DNA from: Prado023 sp963706885
Lineage (GTDB): Bacteria > Actinomycetota > Actinomycetes > S36-B12 > CAIYMF01
Reading direction: 5' to 3'
Assembly (NCBI GenBank): GCA_963706885.1
Contig: CAVPNX010000008.1
Span: forward strand, 124,001-188,000
DNA: 64,000 bases
Position 1 is the stretch's first letter. Every line of letters begins with the position of its first letter. A model generated the notes under the pieces. That model made no database searches and had not been told where the DNA came from. It worked only from the letters and a program-made list of their open reading frames with translations. Made by a program: the position numbers and the translations under genes. Positions 8,870 to 18,183 of this stretch are shown here, in pieces.

Positions 8870-8981
8870 GGTCCACACCTCCGGGCCGAAGGCTACGCGT
8901 GCTCCGGGCGCCCCGTCGCCCCGGTGGTGCCCACCAGCGACCGGGGCGGTCGTCCGGTCGCGGCTGGGCGGGGCCGACCGC

Positions 8982-8987
8982 TAGCCT
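8982..8987 (+). promoter_or_regulatory. -10 box upstream of App1-like gene
   Basis: TAGCCT with an expected start of transcription near 8994, giving a leader of about 22 nt that carries GAAAGG (9002-9007) ahead of GTG 9016. Divergent from the proline dehydrogenase gene. Confidence 0.45.
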
Positions 8988-9015
8988 TGCGGGCACCACG
9001 GGAAAGGCAGGGCTG

Positions 9016-10197
9016 GTGAAGATCCCCCTTCTGTCCGAGCTTCCGGGCGCCTCCACGGTGACCGGGATGCTGCAGGGAATCGAGTCGCGCGTGGTCGGCG
9101 CCCTCGAGGACGTCGACTGGGTCAACGTCGCCCAGACCGTCGACAAGTCCGTCAACGCCGGCCGGATCGAGTACAAGACCCGCCGCCAGGCGCTGCGCCC
9201 CACGGTCGTGGTGACCTACCGCGGCTGGTACGCCGACGGGGTCGCCCACCTGACCGCGCGGACGATCGAGAAGCCGCTGTTCGCCGCCGGTGAGATGTCC
9301 ATGGGGCTGGGATCGACCATGCGCGCCAACCTGCGCCGGTTCCTCGTGCTGACGATGTCCGGGATCACCGTGCAGGCGTCCATGGGATCGGTGACGGGGG
9401 AGTTCACCAGCGACGCGGACGGCTACCTGCACATCGAGCTGCCGGTCGGGCCCCTGTCCCCGGGCTGGCATGTCGTGGACATCGACCCGGTCGACGTGCC
9501 CGTTGCGCACACGACCGGACGGGTGCTGGTCCCGGATCCCGCCGGCGGCGTGGCCGTGATCAGCGACATCGACGACACGATCATGAAGACCGGGCTCACC
9601 CAGGGGTGGACGGCCGCCGGCCGCACCCTGTTCCGGGACGTGGCCGACCGCAAGCCGGTCCTGGGGATGTCGACGTTCTACGCCGGGCTGGCCCGCGGCG
9701 ACGGGACCCAGCGCAGTGTCCCGTTCTTCTACGTCTCCACCGGATCGTGGAACCTCTACGACTACCTCGTCGCCTTCACCAACCTGCACCGCTTCCCGCG
9801 CGGGCCGTTGTTCCTGACCGACTGGGGGCCGACCTCCGACCGGCTCATGCGCGACGGGCGGGAGCACAAGCGTGCCACGATGCGCGCCCTGATCGAGGGG
9901 AATCCGACCTACTCGTTCGTCCTGGTCGGCGACGTCGGGCAGGGCGACCCGGAGACCTACGAGCTGATGGCCCGGGAGTACCCGGATCGGATCACCGCGA
10001 TCTTCCTGGTCTACGTCGGGTCCCACCTGGCCGAGCGCAGCGAGCAGGTGGCCGCGCGCGCCGCCTCCCTGCGCGAGGAGGGCATCGGCATGTACTACGT
10101 GGAGAACGCGGTCGAGGCCGTCACCGTCGCCTGGCAGCTGGGACTGGTGGACCAGGCCACCACCATCGCCGTCGCCCGGGAGTTCGACGGACGCTGA
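9016..10197 (+). CDS. App1-like phosphatidate phosphatase domain protein (DUF2183)
   Basis: A 393-residue protein with a C-terminal HAD-like App1 catalytic domain: SDIDDTIMKTG contains the DxDxT nucleophile pair, FYVSTGSWNLYDYL matches motif II, and SFVLVGDVGQGDPE the acidic motif IV. The N-terminal 150 residues resemble the beta-rich region found ahead of this domain. In yeast App1 dephosphorylates phosphatidate; bacterial substrates are untested. GTG 9016 chosen on ribosome binding site GAAAGG and loss of homology before it. No signal peptide seen. Confidence 0.82.
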   Translation: MKIPLLSELPGASTVTGMLQGIESRVVGALEDVDWVNVAQTVDKSVNAGRIEYKTRRQALRPTVVVTYRGWYADGVAHLTARTIEKPLFAAGEMSMGLGSTMRANLRRFLVLTMSGITVQASMGSVTGEFTSDADGYLHIELPVGPLSPGWHVVDIDPVDVPVAHTTGRVLVPDPAGGVAVISDIDDTIMKTGLTQGWTAAGRTLFRDVADRKPVLGMSTFYAGLARGDGTQRSVPFFYVSTGSWNLYDYLVAFTNLHRFPRGPLFLTDWGPTSDRLMRDGREHKRATMRALIEGNPTYSFVLVGDVGQGDPETYELMAREYPDRITAIFLVYVGSHLAERSEQVAARAASLREEGIGMYYVENAVEAVTVAWQLGLVDQATTIAVAREFDGR

Positions 10198-10234
10198 CCC
10201 CGCCCTCGCGCGCGGGTCGTGACCGAGCAGTGCC

Positions 10235-11454
10235 CTACTCGCTCGGGACCTCGGCGGTCGCAGGGTCGGCGGACACCTTCGCATGCCTGGGCCCCGCCGC
10301 AGCGTCCCGAGCCGGATGCCACGCTCGTCGTGGCCTTGCGGCTGCCGCCTGGCGAGGAGCGGCGCGACGCGGGTTTCGACGGGTCGGTGGTGGCCTTGGT
10401 TGCCCTGGCCGCGGTCGTGCTCGCCTTCGCCGAAGCGGTGGCCTTCGCCGGGGCGGCCTTGCCGGGACCGGCCTGCGCGGGGGCGGGCCTTCGCGGGGGC
10501 GGGCTTCGCGGGGGTGGCCTTCGCGGGCTTCGTGGTTGCCCCTCCCGTGACCGGCGCCACCTTCGCCGCTGCCCTGGCCGCAGTCCTCTTCGCCGCTGTC
10601 CGCGACGAGGTGGTGGCCTTCGTCGTCGAGGTTGCTGCCTTCGTGGTGGCCCTGCCGGCCGCGCCCCGCGTGGCCGCCTTCGCCGATGTGGACCTGCTGG
10701 TCGAGGAGGTGGTGGCAGACCCCCTGGTGGGGTCGGTCTCGGCGAGCATGGCCGCCAGGCGCGCGGCCTCGGCTGCCCGGGTGGCGGCCGGGTCCGGATC
10801 GAACGTGCGAGCCCGGGGCCCGGGCGTGGTCGAGGAGGGCTGGTTCGGGGCGTCGGCACGGGATTGTGCTCGGGCTCGGGCGGATCCCGGGATCGGGTGG
10901 CGCGGGTCGAGGAGGTCCTGGATGACCGGGGCCACCATGCGGATCACCTCCTCGTCGCTGGCGGAGGCCAGCGGCTCGAGGCGCACGCCGTAGCGCATGG
11001 TCGCCACACCGAGCAGGTAGCTGGTGATCAGCGCCGAGCGCATCCGGGCGTCGGGAACCCCGATCATCCCGGCCACCCGGTCCACGACACCGACCTCGAT
11101 GAACTCCTGCAGCCCGGTGACCGCCTGACCCGCCGAGACGCCGGTGCGCGCCAACGACATCAGGTCGTCGCGGGCAGCCGGGTCGCGCAGCGTCTCCAGC
11201 GTCAGCCGGACCAGCCGCTCACCCATCCCCTCGATGCCCGGGGCCATCAGCGCGGGGATCGCCGAGACCGGGTCCACCGGAAGGCGCAGGGCCGCAGCGA
11301 ACAGTGAGTCACGGTTGCGGAAGTACCGGAGCGCGACCTCCTCGGTCACCCCTGCTGCTGCGGAGACCGTGCGCATGCTCAGGCCCATGTACCCGCGCTT
11401 CTCCACGATCTCGCGCGCCACGGCCAGCAGCGCGTCCCTCGGGTCATCGCTCAC
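10235..11454 (-). CDS. TetR family regulator with Lys/Ala-rich C-terminal tail (two frameshifts)
   Basis: Residues 1-60 form a TetR HTH (AREIVEKRGYMGLSMRTVSA then VALRYFRNRDSL) and the ligand-type domain runs to about 190. After about 215 comes a histone-like tail rich in Ala, Lys, Thr and Pro (repeats of the KATTK and PAKA kind). The frame shifts in a five-G run (10479-10483) and again near 10306; correcting one extra base at each continues the KA-rich tail and ends HAKVSADPATAEVPSE at 10235. Uncorrected, the frame runs antisense through the App1 gene. Starts 9 nt after the isomerase-like gene, with its own leaderless promoter. Confidence 0.75.
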
Positions 11455-11460
11455 GGGGCC

Positions 11461-11466
11461 AGACTA
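11461..11466 (-). promoter_or_regulatory. leaderless -10 box for the TetR gene
   Basis: TAGTCT on the minus strand, 6 nt (GGCCCC) before GTG 11454. Its first three bases are also the stop codon of the preceding isomerase-like gene, so the regulator can be made independently of read-through. Confidence 0.5.
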
Positions 11467-12816
11467 GGGCCGAGCGGGACCCCCCGGCACGGCAAGCGGG
11501 GCCGCCAGGTGGAGCCGGGCGAAGGCCAGCGCCTCAGCGAGGTCCGCCTCGCGCTCGGCCCGGTTGGCGGCCCGACGGGTGGTGACCTCGAGCACGACCG
11601 TCCCGGTGAACCCCTGCACCGCGAGGCCCTCGAGGAGCTCCGCGCACTCCTGGTTCCCTCGTCCCGGAACGAGGTGCTCATCGCGCGCAAGGCCGGTGCC
11701 GTCGGCGAGGTGGATGTGCGCGAGCCGGTCGCCCAGGTCAGCGGCCATCGACAGGGCGGACGTGCCCGACACGGCCGTGTGCGACAGGTCGAGGGTCACG
11801 TGTGGGTAGTCCTGGTTGCGTGGGTCCCAGTCGGGCTGGTACGCCGCCCACTCGCGGCTCCTGGCCCGCCAGGGGTACATGTTCTCCACGGCGAAGACGA
11901 TGTCGGTCTCATCGCGCATCCGGTCCAGGCCGAGCTCGAACTCCCGGGCATAGTCGCGCTGCCAGCGGAACGGCGGGTGGACGACCACCGTGGAGGCGCC
12001 CAACCGCTCGGCAGCAGCCTGGGAGCGCCTCAGCTTCTCCCAGGGGTCGGTGCTCCACACCCGCTGGGTCACCAGGAGGCACGGCGAGTGCACCGCCAGC
12101 ACCGGGATCCCGTAGTAGTCCGACAGCGCCCGGACGGCCTCGGGGTCCTGGCTCACGGCGTCGGTGAAGACCATGAGCTCGATCCCGTCATAGCCCAGCC
12201 GACGGGCGATCTCGAACGCCGCGGCAGTGGACTCGGGGTAGACCGAGGCCGTGGACAGCGCGACCTTCGCGGCAGGAACCCGGACAGCCGGGGGCAGGGA
12301 CTCAGCCAGGAGGAGCGAGGCCCCGGCACCTGGTGCGGTCGCGCGAGGTGCGGGGCGCTTGGAGGCGGGGCGCTTCGTGAGGCGGGGCGCTTCGGCACAG
12401 GTACCGCCGTGCCGGAGGGCTCGGTGCCGGAGGGCTGCGGTGCCGGTGGGCGCCGGGCCGGTGGGCGTGGAGGCGCGGCGCTTCCTGGCTGGACGCGTGG
12501 CGGGCGGCGCTGTGGCGGCGCCCGGCGTGGTCGCCACCGGCTTCCTGGCGGGTCGACGGACCCGGGGGGGCTTCGGGGTACCGGGGCGGTCGGCCGGAGG
12601 CTGCGGGGTGGCGCTCTGCGCCGCTGGGCCTCTGGCGACGGGTTCGGTGGATTCGTCGGTGGGCGTCGCCGGCGCGGGCACCGCGGTCCTCTTGGCCCGG
12701 CGCTTGCGCGTGGTCGGCTTCCTGGGTGCCTCGCCGGAGTCGGGGGCCGGCCCGGGAGCGGTGGCGCCGGGTTGCGGATCAACTCCCTGGGGATCCCCAC
12801 CCCGACTCGCTGGCAC
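11464..12816 (-). CDS. sugar phosphate isomerase/epimerase-like TIM barrel with basic N-terminal extension
   Basis: The C-terminal 260 residues are an AP-endonuclease-2/xylose-isomerase-type TIM barrel: metal-site residues appear in VLAVHSPC, STVVVHPPF, FAVENMY, LDLSHTAVSG, AHIHLADG and VVLEVTT. The N-terminal 170 or so residues are a Pro/Ala/Thr/Arg/Lys-rich low-complexity region with clusters RKRRAKR, RPARKRR and KRPASKRP, absent from ordinary members. Start GTG 12816 rests on a leaderless box 6 nt upstream. Position matches Rv0498. The reaction is unknown; the extension suggests nucleic-acid or polyanion contact (inference). Confidence 0.8.
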   Translation of the reverse strand: MPASRGGDPQGVDPQPGATAPGPAPDSGEAPRKPTTRKRRAKRTAVPAPATPTDESTEPVARGPAAQSATPQPPADRPGTPKPPRVRRPARKPVATTPGAATAPPATRPARKRRASTPTGPAPTGTAALRHRALRHGGTCAEAPRLTKRPASKRPAPRATAPGAGASLLLAESLPPAVRVPAAKVALSTASVYPESTAAAFEIARRLGYDGIELMVFTDAVSQDPEAVRALSDYYGIPVLAVHSPCLLVTQRVWSTDPWEKLRRSQAAAERLGASTVVVHPPFRWQRDYAREFELGLDRMRDETDIVFAVENMYPWRARSREWAAYQPDWDPRNQDYPHVTLDLSHTAVSGTSALSMAADLGDRLAHIHLADGTGLARDEHLVPGRGNQECAELLEGLAVQGFTGTVVLEVTTRRAANRAEREADLAEALAFARLHLAAPLAVPGGPARP

Positions 12817-12822
12817 GTCACA

Positions 12823-12828
12823 AGAGTA
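12823..12828 (-). promoter_or_regulatory. leaderless -10 box for isomerase-like gene
   Basis: TACTCT on the minus strand, then TGTGAC (6 nt), then GTG 12816. It sits back to back with the promoter of the divergent gene at 12890. Confidence 0.55.
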
Positions 12829-12876
12829 TGCCTTCGCTGCATGGACCGGCGTGTCCCGGGTGTGTCCGCGACCCCC

Positions 12877-12882
12877 TACGCT
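12877..12882 (+). promoter_or_regulatory. leaderless -10 box for Rv0495c-like gene
   Basis: TACGCT, 7 nt (TGCGGCC), then ATG 12890; no ribosome binding site between. Confidence 0.6.
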
Positions 12883-12889
12883 TGCGGCC

Positions 12890-13675
12890 ATGGTGGAAGT
12901 GCCCCTCGGGGGCGCCCGGCACTGGGTGGAGTTCCCCGATCCGGGCGAGTCGGGTCACGACGCGCAGGTGCACTACCGCGCGGACCTCACGTGGCTCACC
13001 TCGAACTGGACCTGCATCTACGGAAACGGATGCCAGGGGATCTACGCCGAGCGTCCCGACGACGGCTGCTGCACGTTGGGGGCACATTTCTCCGACGATG
13101 AGGACCGCCAGCGCACGGAGAAGCTGTCCCGCCGGCTGACCGCGACGCAGTGGCAGTGGCGGGCTGAGGGCCGCGCCAACGGTGTCATCGAGATCGATCC
13201 CGATGGGGAGCCCAAGACCCGGGTGGTCGACGGCGCCTGCATCTTCCTCAACCGCCCCGGGTTCAGCGGTGGGGCAGGGTGCGCGCTGCACCGGCTCGCG
13301 CTGGACACCGGTGTCCCGATCACCCGGACCAAGCCCGATGTCTGCTGGCAGCTGCCGATCCGACGCACCTACGAGGAGGTCACCCGGCCCGATGGGACCA
13401 CCCTGCAGGTGATCGTGATCGCCGAGTACGACCGTCGCGGGTGGGGCGAGGGGGGCCACGACCTCGACTGGTACTGCACCACCGCACCGGCGGCACATGT
13501 GGGAGCCGACCCGGTGTACGTCTCCTCGCGCGACGAGCTCGTCGAGCTCATGGGTCACGCGGCCTACGACGTCCTCACCGAGCACTGCCGCGCCCGGCAG
13601 GAGGCCCTGAGCGCCCTGGCCGCGCGCAGCCTGCCGCTGGTGGGCATGGCACCCCACCCGGCCGGGGAGCAGTAG
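12890..13675 (+). CDS. conserved Cys-rich protein, Rv0495c-like
   Basis: A 261-residue actinobacterial conserved protein of unknown function. Cysteines are spaced in motifs NWTCIYGNGCQGI, DGCCTLGAHF, DGACIFLNR, GAGCALHRLA, DVCWQLPI and DWYCTT, a pattern resembling Fe/Zn-binding DUF3109-type proteins; a bound metal centre is likely but not proven. ATG 12890 is fixed by the leaderless promoter. It heads the block conserved with M. tuberculosis (Rv0495c, Rv0498, Rv0500, Rv0500A/B, Rv0501, Rv0502). Convergent with a phosphotransferase gene. Confidence 0.8.
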   Translation: MVEVPLGGARHWVEFPDPGESGHDAQVHYRADLTWLTSNWTCIYGNGCQGIYAERPDDGCCTLGAHFSDDEDRQRTEKLSRRLTATQWQWRAEGRANGVIEIDPDGEPKTRVVDGACIFLNRPGFSGGAGCALHRLALDTGVPITRTKPDVCWQLPIRRTYEEVTRPDGTTLQVIVIAEYDRRGWGEGGHDLDWYCTTAPAAHVGADPVYVSSRDELVELMGHAAYDVLTEHCRARQEALSALAARSLPLVGMAPHPAGEQ

Positions 13676-13740
13676 GCCCCCACCACACCGGCCAACGGGC
13701 CCGGACGGCCGCCCGAGTCTCGGCTGAACCGCCCGCGGGA

Positions 13741-14757
13741 CTACCGCTCGGGGAACCGGTCGAGCAGGGCGAACTCAGCCACCCCACGGAACGGTTCGAG
13801 CTGCTCGATCGGGGTCTCCTGCGCCACGCGCCACCACGACTCCAGGCGATGGAGGTGGCCGAGGACCAGGGCTGCACCAACAGCGCGGCGCAGGTGCGTC
13901 CGTGGGGCCAGGTCGTCCCACACGTCGAGGTAGCTCTCGATGAGGGCGCGGCCAGCCGGGAGATCCCGCGGGTCAGTGGCATCCCCCTCGGGGCTGACCT
14001 GCCCCATCGGGACGAACAGCGAGACGAAGGGATGGGCCCACAGAGCGTCCCCGAAGTCGAAGAAGCGCAGGGGAGCACCGTCACCAGCGGCCAGGAATGC
14101 GTTGTTGTCGTGCAGGTCGTTGTGCTCGACGGACAATGGCACGCCTGAATCGGCCAGGACCGCTGCAGCCCGCTCGAGCAGCGGGATGCGCGCGCGTGCC
14201 GCTGCGGCCCCGTCCGCACCAAGGGCGAAGGGGTGCCGGGCGGGCAGGGCTGCCAGGTCCTCGACCCGCGCCCGGAACCGCTGCGGGGCATCCTCAGGAT
14301 CCAGGACGAACAGGCCGGTGCCCACCAGGTCGTCGCGATGGCCCGACAGCGCCCGCTGGAGGGTGGCGAACTCCCGGACCACCTGCACCCGGTGCCCTGC
14401 ACGGTCGCCATCACGGGTGGCCAGGGTCGGTCCCTGGTCGGCGGTGAGCATCCACCCCCGGGTCCGCTCGACCGCCAGCACCGGCAGGACCCGGTCCGGG
14501 CAGAGACTGCCCAGGCGCTCGACGAGCGCCGCCTCGAAGCCCTGGTTCGGGTGGTTCTCCTTGAACCACACCACCCCGGCATCGGTGGGCATGGTCAGCG
14601 ACGTGCCCCAGAACCGGATGCGGGGCTGCTCGATGGGCCCGATGAGGCGGATTCCGCGGTCGCTCAACGAGGACTCGATCCACTCGGTCGCCTCAGCCCG
14701 CCACTGCCCGGATGACCACCACGCCATGAGATCGGGCACCCGAGCATTGTCGCCCAC
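13741..14757 (-). CDS. phosphotransferase of the APH/kinase-like fold
   Basis: A 338-residue aminoglycoside-phosphotransferase-superfamily protein. The catalytic loop is VEHNDLHDNNAF (HxDxxxxN) and the metal-binding DFG equivalent is RFFDFGDA; VVWFKEN carries the likely ATP-binding Lys. Such proteins phosphorylate small hydroxylated metabolites or antibiotics; nothing indicates which here. Starts at GTG 14757, 12 nt after the radA stop, so probably co-transcribed with radA. Confidence 0.8.
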   Translation of the reverse strand: MGDNARVPDLMAWWSSGQWRAEATEWIESSLSDRGIRLIGPIEQPRIRFWGTSLTMPTDAGVVWFKENHPNQGFEAALVERLGSLCPDRVLPVLAVERTRGWMLTADQGPTLATRDGDRAGHRVQVVREFATLQRALSGHRDDLVGTGLFVLDPEDAPQRFRARVEDLAALPARHPFALGADGAAAARARIPLLERAAAVLADSGVPLSVEHNDLHDNNAFLAAGDGAPLRFFDFGDALWAHPFVSLFVPMGQVSPEGDATDPRDLPAGRALIESYLDVWDDLAPRTHLRRAVGAALVLGHLHRLESWWRVAQETPIEQLEPFRGVAEFALLDRFPER

Positions 14758-14769
14758 GCGCTCGCGGGC

Positions 14770-16197
14770 CTACAGCTCGGGGACGATCGCGAGCGCCCGC
14801 GGCCCGGAGTGGGGGGCCTGGCGCACCAGGTCCGGGCGCGACCACGGCATCAGCCGCAGGGCACCGGACAGGTCATCCACGGGGTGCAGCCGAACCCCGA
14901 GGTCGCCCACGGAGGCACCGTCCCCGCGCGGCAGGACCACGTCGGTCATCCCCAGCCGGGCCGCTTCCATCACCCGTTGCCGGGCGCCGGGGACTCGGCG
15001 CACGTCGCCGGCGAGACCCACCTCGCCGAATCCCACCCATCCCACCGGGACCGACATGTCGCGCACCGACCCGTGGATCGCCAGGGCCACGGCGAGGTCG
15101 CTGGCCGGCTCGACCAGCCGTGCCCCACCCACCGAGGCGATGTAGGCGTCGAACCGGGACATCGGCACGGACTCGCGACGCTCCAGGACCGCGAGCACCA
15201 TCGCGATCCGCGCCGCCTCGAGACCCGAGGTCGTCCGCCGTGGGACCGACCCGGCCGCAGGCACGACCAGGGCCTGGATCTCGGCCAACAGGGGCCGGCG
15301 GCCCTCCAACGCGACGGTGACGCACGTCCCGGGCACCGGCTCCGCCCGATCAGTGACGAAGAGCCCACTGGGATCGGCCAGGGCGACCAGGCCCTCCTCC
15401 CCCAGGTCGAAGCAGCCGACCTCATCGGTCGGCCCGTACCGGTTCTTCACGGCGCGGACCATCCGCAGCCGCGCGTGCCGGTCGCCCTCGAACGACAGCA
15501 CGACGTCCACGAGGTGCTCCAGCGTGCGCGGCCCGGCGATCCCGCCGTCCTTGGTCACGTGCCCGACCAGGATGCAGGCCATCCGACGCTCCTTGGCCAA
15601 CCGGATCAGCGCGGAGGTGGCCTCCCGGACCTGGGTGACCCCGGAGACCACGCCGTCCACGCCGGCGGAGGTCATCGTCTGGATGGAGTCGACGACCAGC
15701 AGCTCGGGCGAGACCTCCTGGGCGTGCGCGACCACGGCCGCGACGTCGGACTCGGCGGCGAGGAACACCCCGGGGCTCACCGATCCGACCCGCTCGGCCC
15801 GCGCCCGCACCTGCTCGACGCTCTCCTCCCCGGTGACGTACAGGGCACGCACCCCGCGGGCAGCCACCGACGACACCACCTGCAGCAGCAGGGTGGACTT
15901 CCCGACACCGGGCTCGCCGGCCAGGAGGATGACGGCACCGGGCACCACCCCGCCACCGAGGACACGGTCGAGCTCATCGATGCCCGTCGGGCTGGCCGCC
16001 GAACGGGTGAGGTCGATCTGGTCCATGGGCAGGGCGGAGGCGGACACGGGCCCCGCCTGTGGGGTCCGACTGCTCGTGCCGACCTCGGCGACGCTGCCCC
16101 AGGCCTGGCACTCCCCGCAGCGGCCCACCCATTTGGGCGCGCGCCAGCCGCACTCGGCGCATCGGAAGGCGGTCCTGACCGCACTGCTGGATGTCAT
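14770..16197 (-). CDS. radA: DNA repair protein RadA
   Basis: RecA-like branch-migration ATPase for recombination intermediates, 475 residues. N-terminal zinc finger with CAECGW and CGECQAW; Walker A GEPGVGKST; the RadA-specific motif reads KNRYGPTDEVG (KNRFG variant); Lon-protease-like domain at the C-terminus. ATG 16197 is supported by a leaderless box. Divergent from disA across about 120 bp, the standard actinobacterial neighbourhood; DisA scans the DNA that RadA repairs. Confidence 0.95.
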   Translation of the reverse strand: MTSSSAVRTAFRCAECGWRAPKWVGRCGECQAWGSVAEVGTSSRTPQAGPVSASALPMDQIDLTRSAASPTGIDELDRVLGGGVVPGAVILLAGEPGVGKSTLLLQVVSSVAARGVRALYVTGEESVEQVRARAERVGSVSPGVFLAAESDVAAVVAHAQEVSPELLVVDSIQTMTSAGVDGVVSGVTQVREATSALIRLAKERRMACILVGHVTKDGGIAGPRTLEHLVDVVLSFEGDRHARLRMVRAVKNRYGPTDEVGCFDLGEEGLVALADPSGLFVTDRAEPVPGTCVTVALEGRRPLLAEIQALVVPAAGSVPRRTTSGLEAARIAMVLAVLERRESVPMSRFDAYIASVGGARLVEPASDLAVALAIHGSVRDMSVPVGWVGFGEVGLAGDVRRVPGARQRVMEAARLGMTDVVLPRGDGASVGDLGVRLHPVDDLSGALRLMPWSRPDLVRQAPHSGPRALAIVPEL

Positions 16198-16204
16198 GGC
16201 CGCG

Positions 16205-16210
16205 ACGCTA
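16205..16210 (-). promoter_or_regulatory. leaderless -10 box for radA
   Basis: TAGCGT on the minus strand followed by 7 nt and ATG 16197. Confidence 0.55.
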
Positions 16211-16279
16211 CCCGGCCGGTACGACATCGCCGGGGCACCCGCAGCACGCACCGGCCCGCGCCGCGGGCCCCGCGTCACC

Positions 16280-16285
16280 TACACT
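16280..16285 (+). promoter_or_regulatory. -10 box for disA
   Basis: TACACT; start of transcription expected near 16292, leaving a leader of about 25 nt with GGAG at 16308-16311, 5 nt before ATG 16317. Confidence 0.5.
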
Positions 16286-16316
16286 CGCCCGGGGAGCACA
16301 CGATCACGGAGCATTC

Positions 16317-17399
16317 ATGGCAGCAATCGATCCGGAACTGGCCGCCGCACTGGCACGGGTGGCACCAGGAACCGAGTTGCGCGACGGGCTGGAGCGCATC
16401 ATGCGCGGACGGACCGGGGCCCTGATCGTGCTGGGCCACGACAAGGGACTCGATGCCCTGATCAGCGGAGGCTTCCCCCTGGACATCGACTTCACGTCCA
16501 CGCGCCTGCGCGAGCTGTGCAAGATGGACGGTGCAGTCATCATCGACTCGGCGACGTCGAAGATCGTGCGTGCGGGCACGCAGCTGGTCCCGGACCCCGC
16601 GATCCCCACGGGGGAGACCGGAACGCGCCACCGAACCGCCGATCGGGTCGCCCGGCAGACCGGGTACCCGGTCGTCAGCGTCAGCAAGTCGATGCACATC
16701 ATCGCCCTGTACCTCAAGGGCCGGCGCTACGTCCTCGAGGAGCCAGCAGCGATCCTGTCCCGGGCCAACCAGGCGCTGGCCACCCTGGAGCGCTACAAGC
16801 AGCGCCTCGATGAGGTCTCCCGCAGCCTGTCCGCCCTCGAGATCGAGGACCTGGTCACGGTGCGCGAGGTGTGCGCGACCCTGCAGCGCCTGGAGATGGT
16901 GCGCCACATCGCCAACGAGATCCGCGCCTACCTGCTCGAGCTGGGCACCGAGGGCCGGCTGGTCTCCCTGCAGCTGGCCGAGCTGGTGGCCGGGGTGGAG
17001 ACCGACCGGGAGCTCGTCGTGCGCGACTACCTGCCGCGACGGAAGTCCAGCCGCAAGGTGCGCAGCGTGCCCGACACGCTGGAGGCCCTGGATCTGATCG
17101 GGCCCACGGACCTGCTGGACCTCACGTCCGTGGCACGCGCCCTGGGCTACCCGGCCAGCGCCGACGGGCTGGAGACCAATGTCAGCCCGCGGGGCCACCG
17201 GGTGCTGTCCCGCGTCCCCCGGGTCCCTGAAGCTGTCCGCGACCGGCTCGTGGACCACTTCGACACCCTGCAGGCGCTCCTCGGGGCCTCGGTGGAGGAC
17301 CTGCAGGAGGTTGAGGGGATCGGCGAGAACCGCGCCCGCTACATCCGCGAGGGCCTGTCCCGCCTGGCGGAGTCCTCGATCCTCGAGCGCTACGTCTGA
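16317..17399 (+). CDS. disA: diadenylate cyclase / DNA integrity scanning protein DisA
   Basis: Condenses two ATP to c-di-AMP and binds branched DNA. N-terminal DAC domain (about 1-145) carries the DGA motif (KMDGAVIID) and RHRTADR; a helical linker follows; a C-terminal HhH DNA-binding region (EVEGIGENRARYIREGL) closes the 360-residue protein, the standard octameric DisA layout. The start is set by GGAG and by homology. Divergent from radA. c-di-AMP commonly controls K+ uptake, so a link with the Trk genes in this window is possible but only inferred. Confidence 0.96.
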   Translation: MAAIDPELAAALARVAPGTELRDGLERIMRGRTGALIVLGHDKGLDALISGGFPLDIDFTSTRLRELCKMDGAVIIDSATSKIVRAGTQLVPDPAIPTGETGTRHRTADRVARQTGYPVVSVSKSMHIIALYLKGRRYVLEEPAAILSRANQALATLERYKQRLDEVSRSLSALEIEDLVTVREVCATLQRLEMVRHIANEIRAYLLELGTEGRLVSLQLAELVAGVETDRELVVRDYLPRRKSSRKVRSVPDTLEALDLIGPTDLLDLTSVARALGYPASADGLETNVSPRGHRVLSRVPRVPEAVRDRLVDHFDTLQALLGASVEDLQEVEGIGENRARYIREGLSRLAESSILERYV

Positions 17400-17416
17400 G
17401 CTGGGAACCGGCAGGC

Positions 17417-18100
17417 CTACTCGACGGTGAACGCCACCGGCTCGGACTCGATGGCGCCGTTGCGGGCCACGACCTTGTAGCTCCCCGCCTGGGCCAGCGG
17501 CTGGTCGGCGGGGCACCCCTCCTCGGTGATCGTCCCCGGCCACGTCACGGAGGTGGTGAACGGCGTGCCGGGCTCGAGGGCCTGCACGTCGGTCGCCTTC
17601 GACGGGTTGCAGAAGTCCGAGGACCACACCAGGACCGAGCCGGACGTGATCCGCATCTCGTTGGCACCGGCTCCCACGTCGCGGTTGCACGGCGCTGTGC
17701 CGGTGTTCGTGACCGTCAGGGTCAGGGCCATCCCACCCCCGACCCCCGTGGTGGCATCGGCCGTCGCCGCCGTGACCTCGACGTCCGAGTCGACGCACTG
17801 CGCGCTGGCCGACGGGCTGGGGCTCGGCGAAGGGCTGGCCGACGCGCCGGCTGAGGCGCTCGCCGCCGGGTCCGGGGACTGCTCGCCGGAGTCGTCGTCG
17901 GGTTCGGGCGACATCGACAGCCCGAAGCTCGGGGAGGCGCTGGGCTCCTGGGCCGACGGTTCGTCGTTGGACCCGAAGGCAGCCTGGAGCAGCCACCACC
18001 CCAGCCACAGCACCACCAGCAGGCCGACGATGACCGCCGCGCGCCGCCGCCAGTAGGTGCTGGGCTCCTCCGGACCAACCGGGTTCACGACCGAACTCAC
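17417..18100 (-). CDS. membrane-anchored protein with Ser/Pro linker (Rv3587c-like)
   Basis: A 227-residue protein of unknown function: short cytosolic N-terminus, one transmembrane helix at about 23-42 (AVIVGLLVVLWLGWWLLQA), an extended Ser/Pro/Ala/Asp-rich linker to about 100, then a beta-type extracytoplasmic domain with cysteines in QCVDSD, APCNRD, SDFCNP and EEGCPAD that could form two disulfides. The single gene between disA and clpC occupies the place of Rv3587c, which is also membrane anchored. Start GTG 18100 has a leaderless box. Confidence 0.75.
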   Translation of the reverse strand: MSSVVNPVGPEEPSTYWRRRAAVIVGLLVVLWLGWWLLQAAFGSNDEPSAQEPSASPSFGLSMSPEPDDDSGEQSPDPAASASAGASASPSPSPSPSASAQCVDSDVEVTAATADATTGVGGGMALTLTVTNTGTAPCNRDVGAGANEMRITSGSVLVWSSDFCNPSKATDVQALEPGTPFTTSVTWPGTITEEGCPADQPLAQAGSYKVVARNGAIESEPVAFTVE

Positions 18101-18106
18101 AGGAGA

Positions 18107-18112
18107 ACCGTA
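18107..18112 (-). promoter_or_regulatory. leaderless -10 box for Rv3587c-like gene
   Basis: TACGGT on the minus strand, 6 nt, then GTG 18100. Confidence 0.5.
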
Positions 18113-18183
18113 ACCCGACCCGGGACACGACCCGGCCCGCAGCCCCCGTACCGTCGGGGACTGCGGGCCGGTTCAGTGCTCGA

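Noticed and set aside
8893..10234. Extension of the TetR frame to 853 codons
   Set aside because: Past about 10480 it runs antisense to the App1 gene and loses the Lys/Ala pattern, which continues in the other two frames; frameshifts explain it better.
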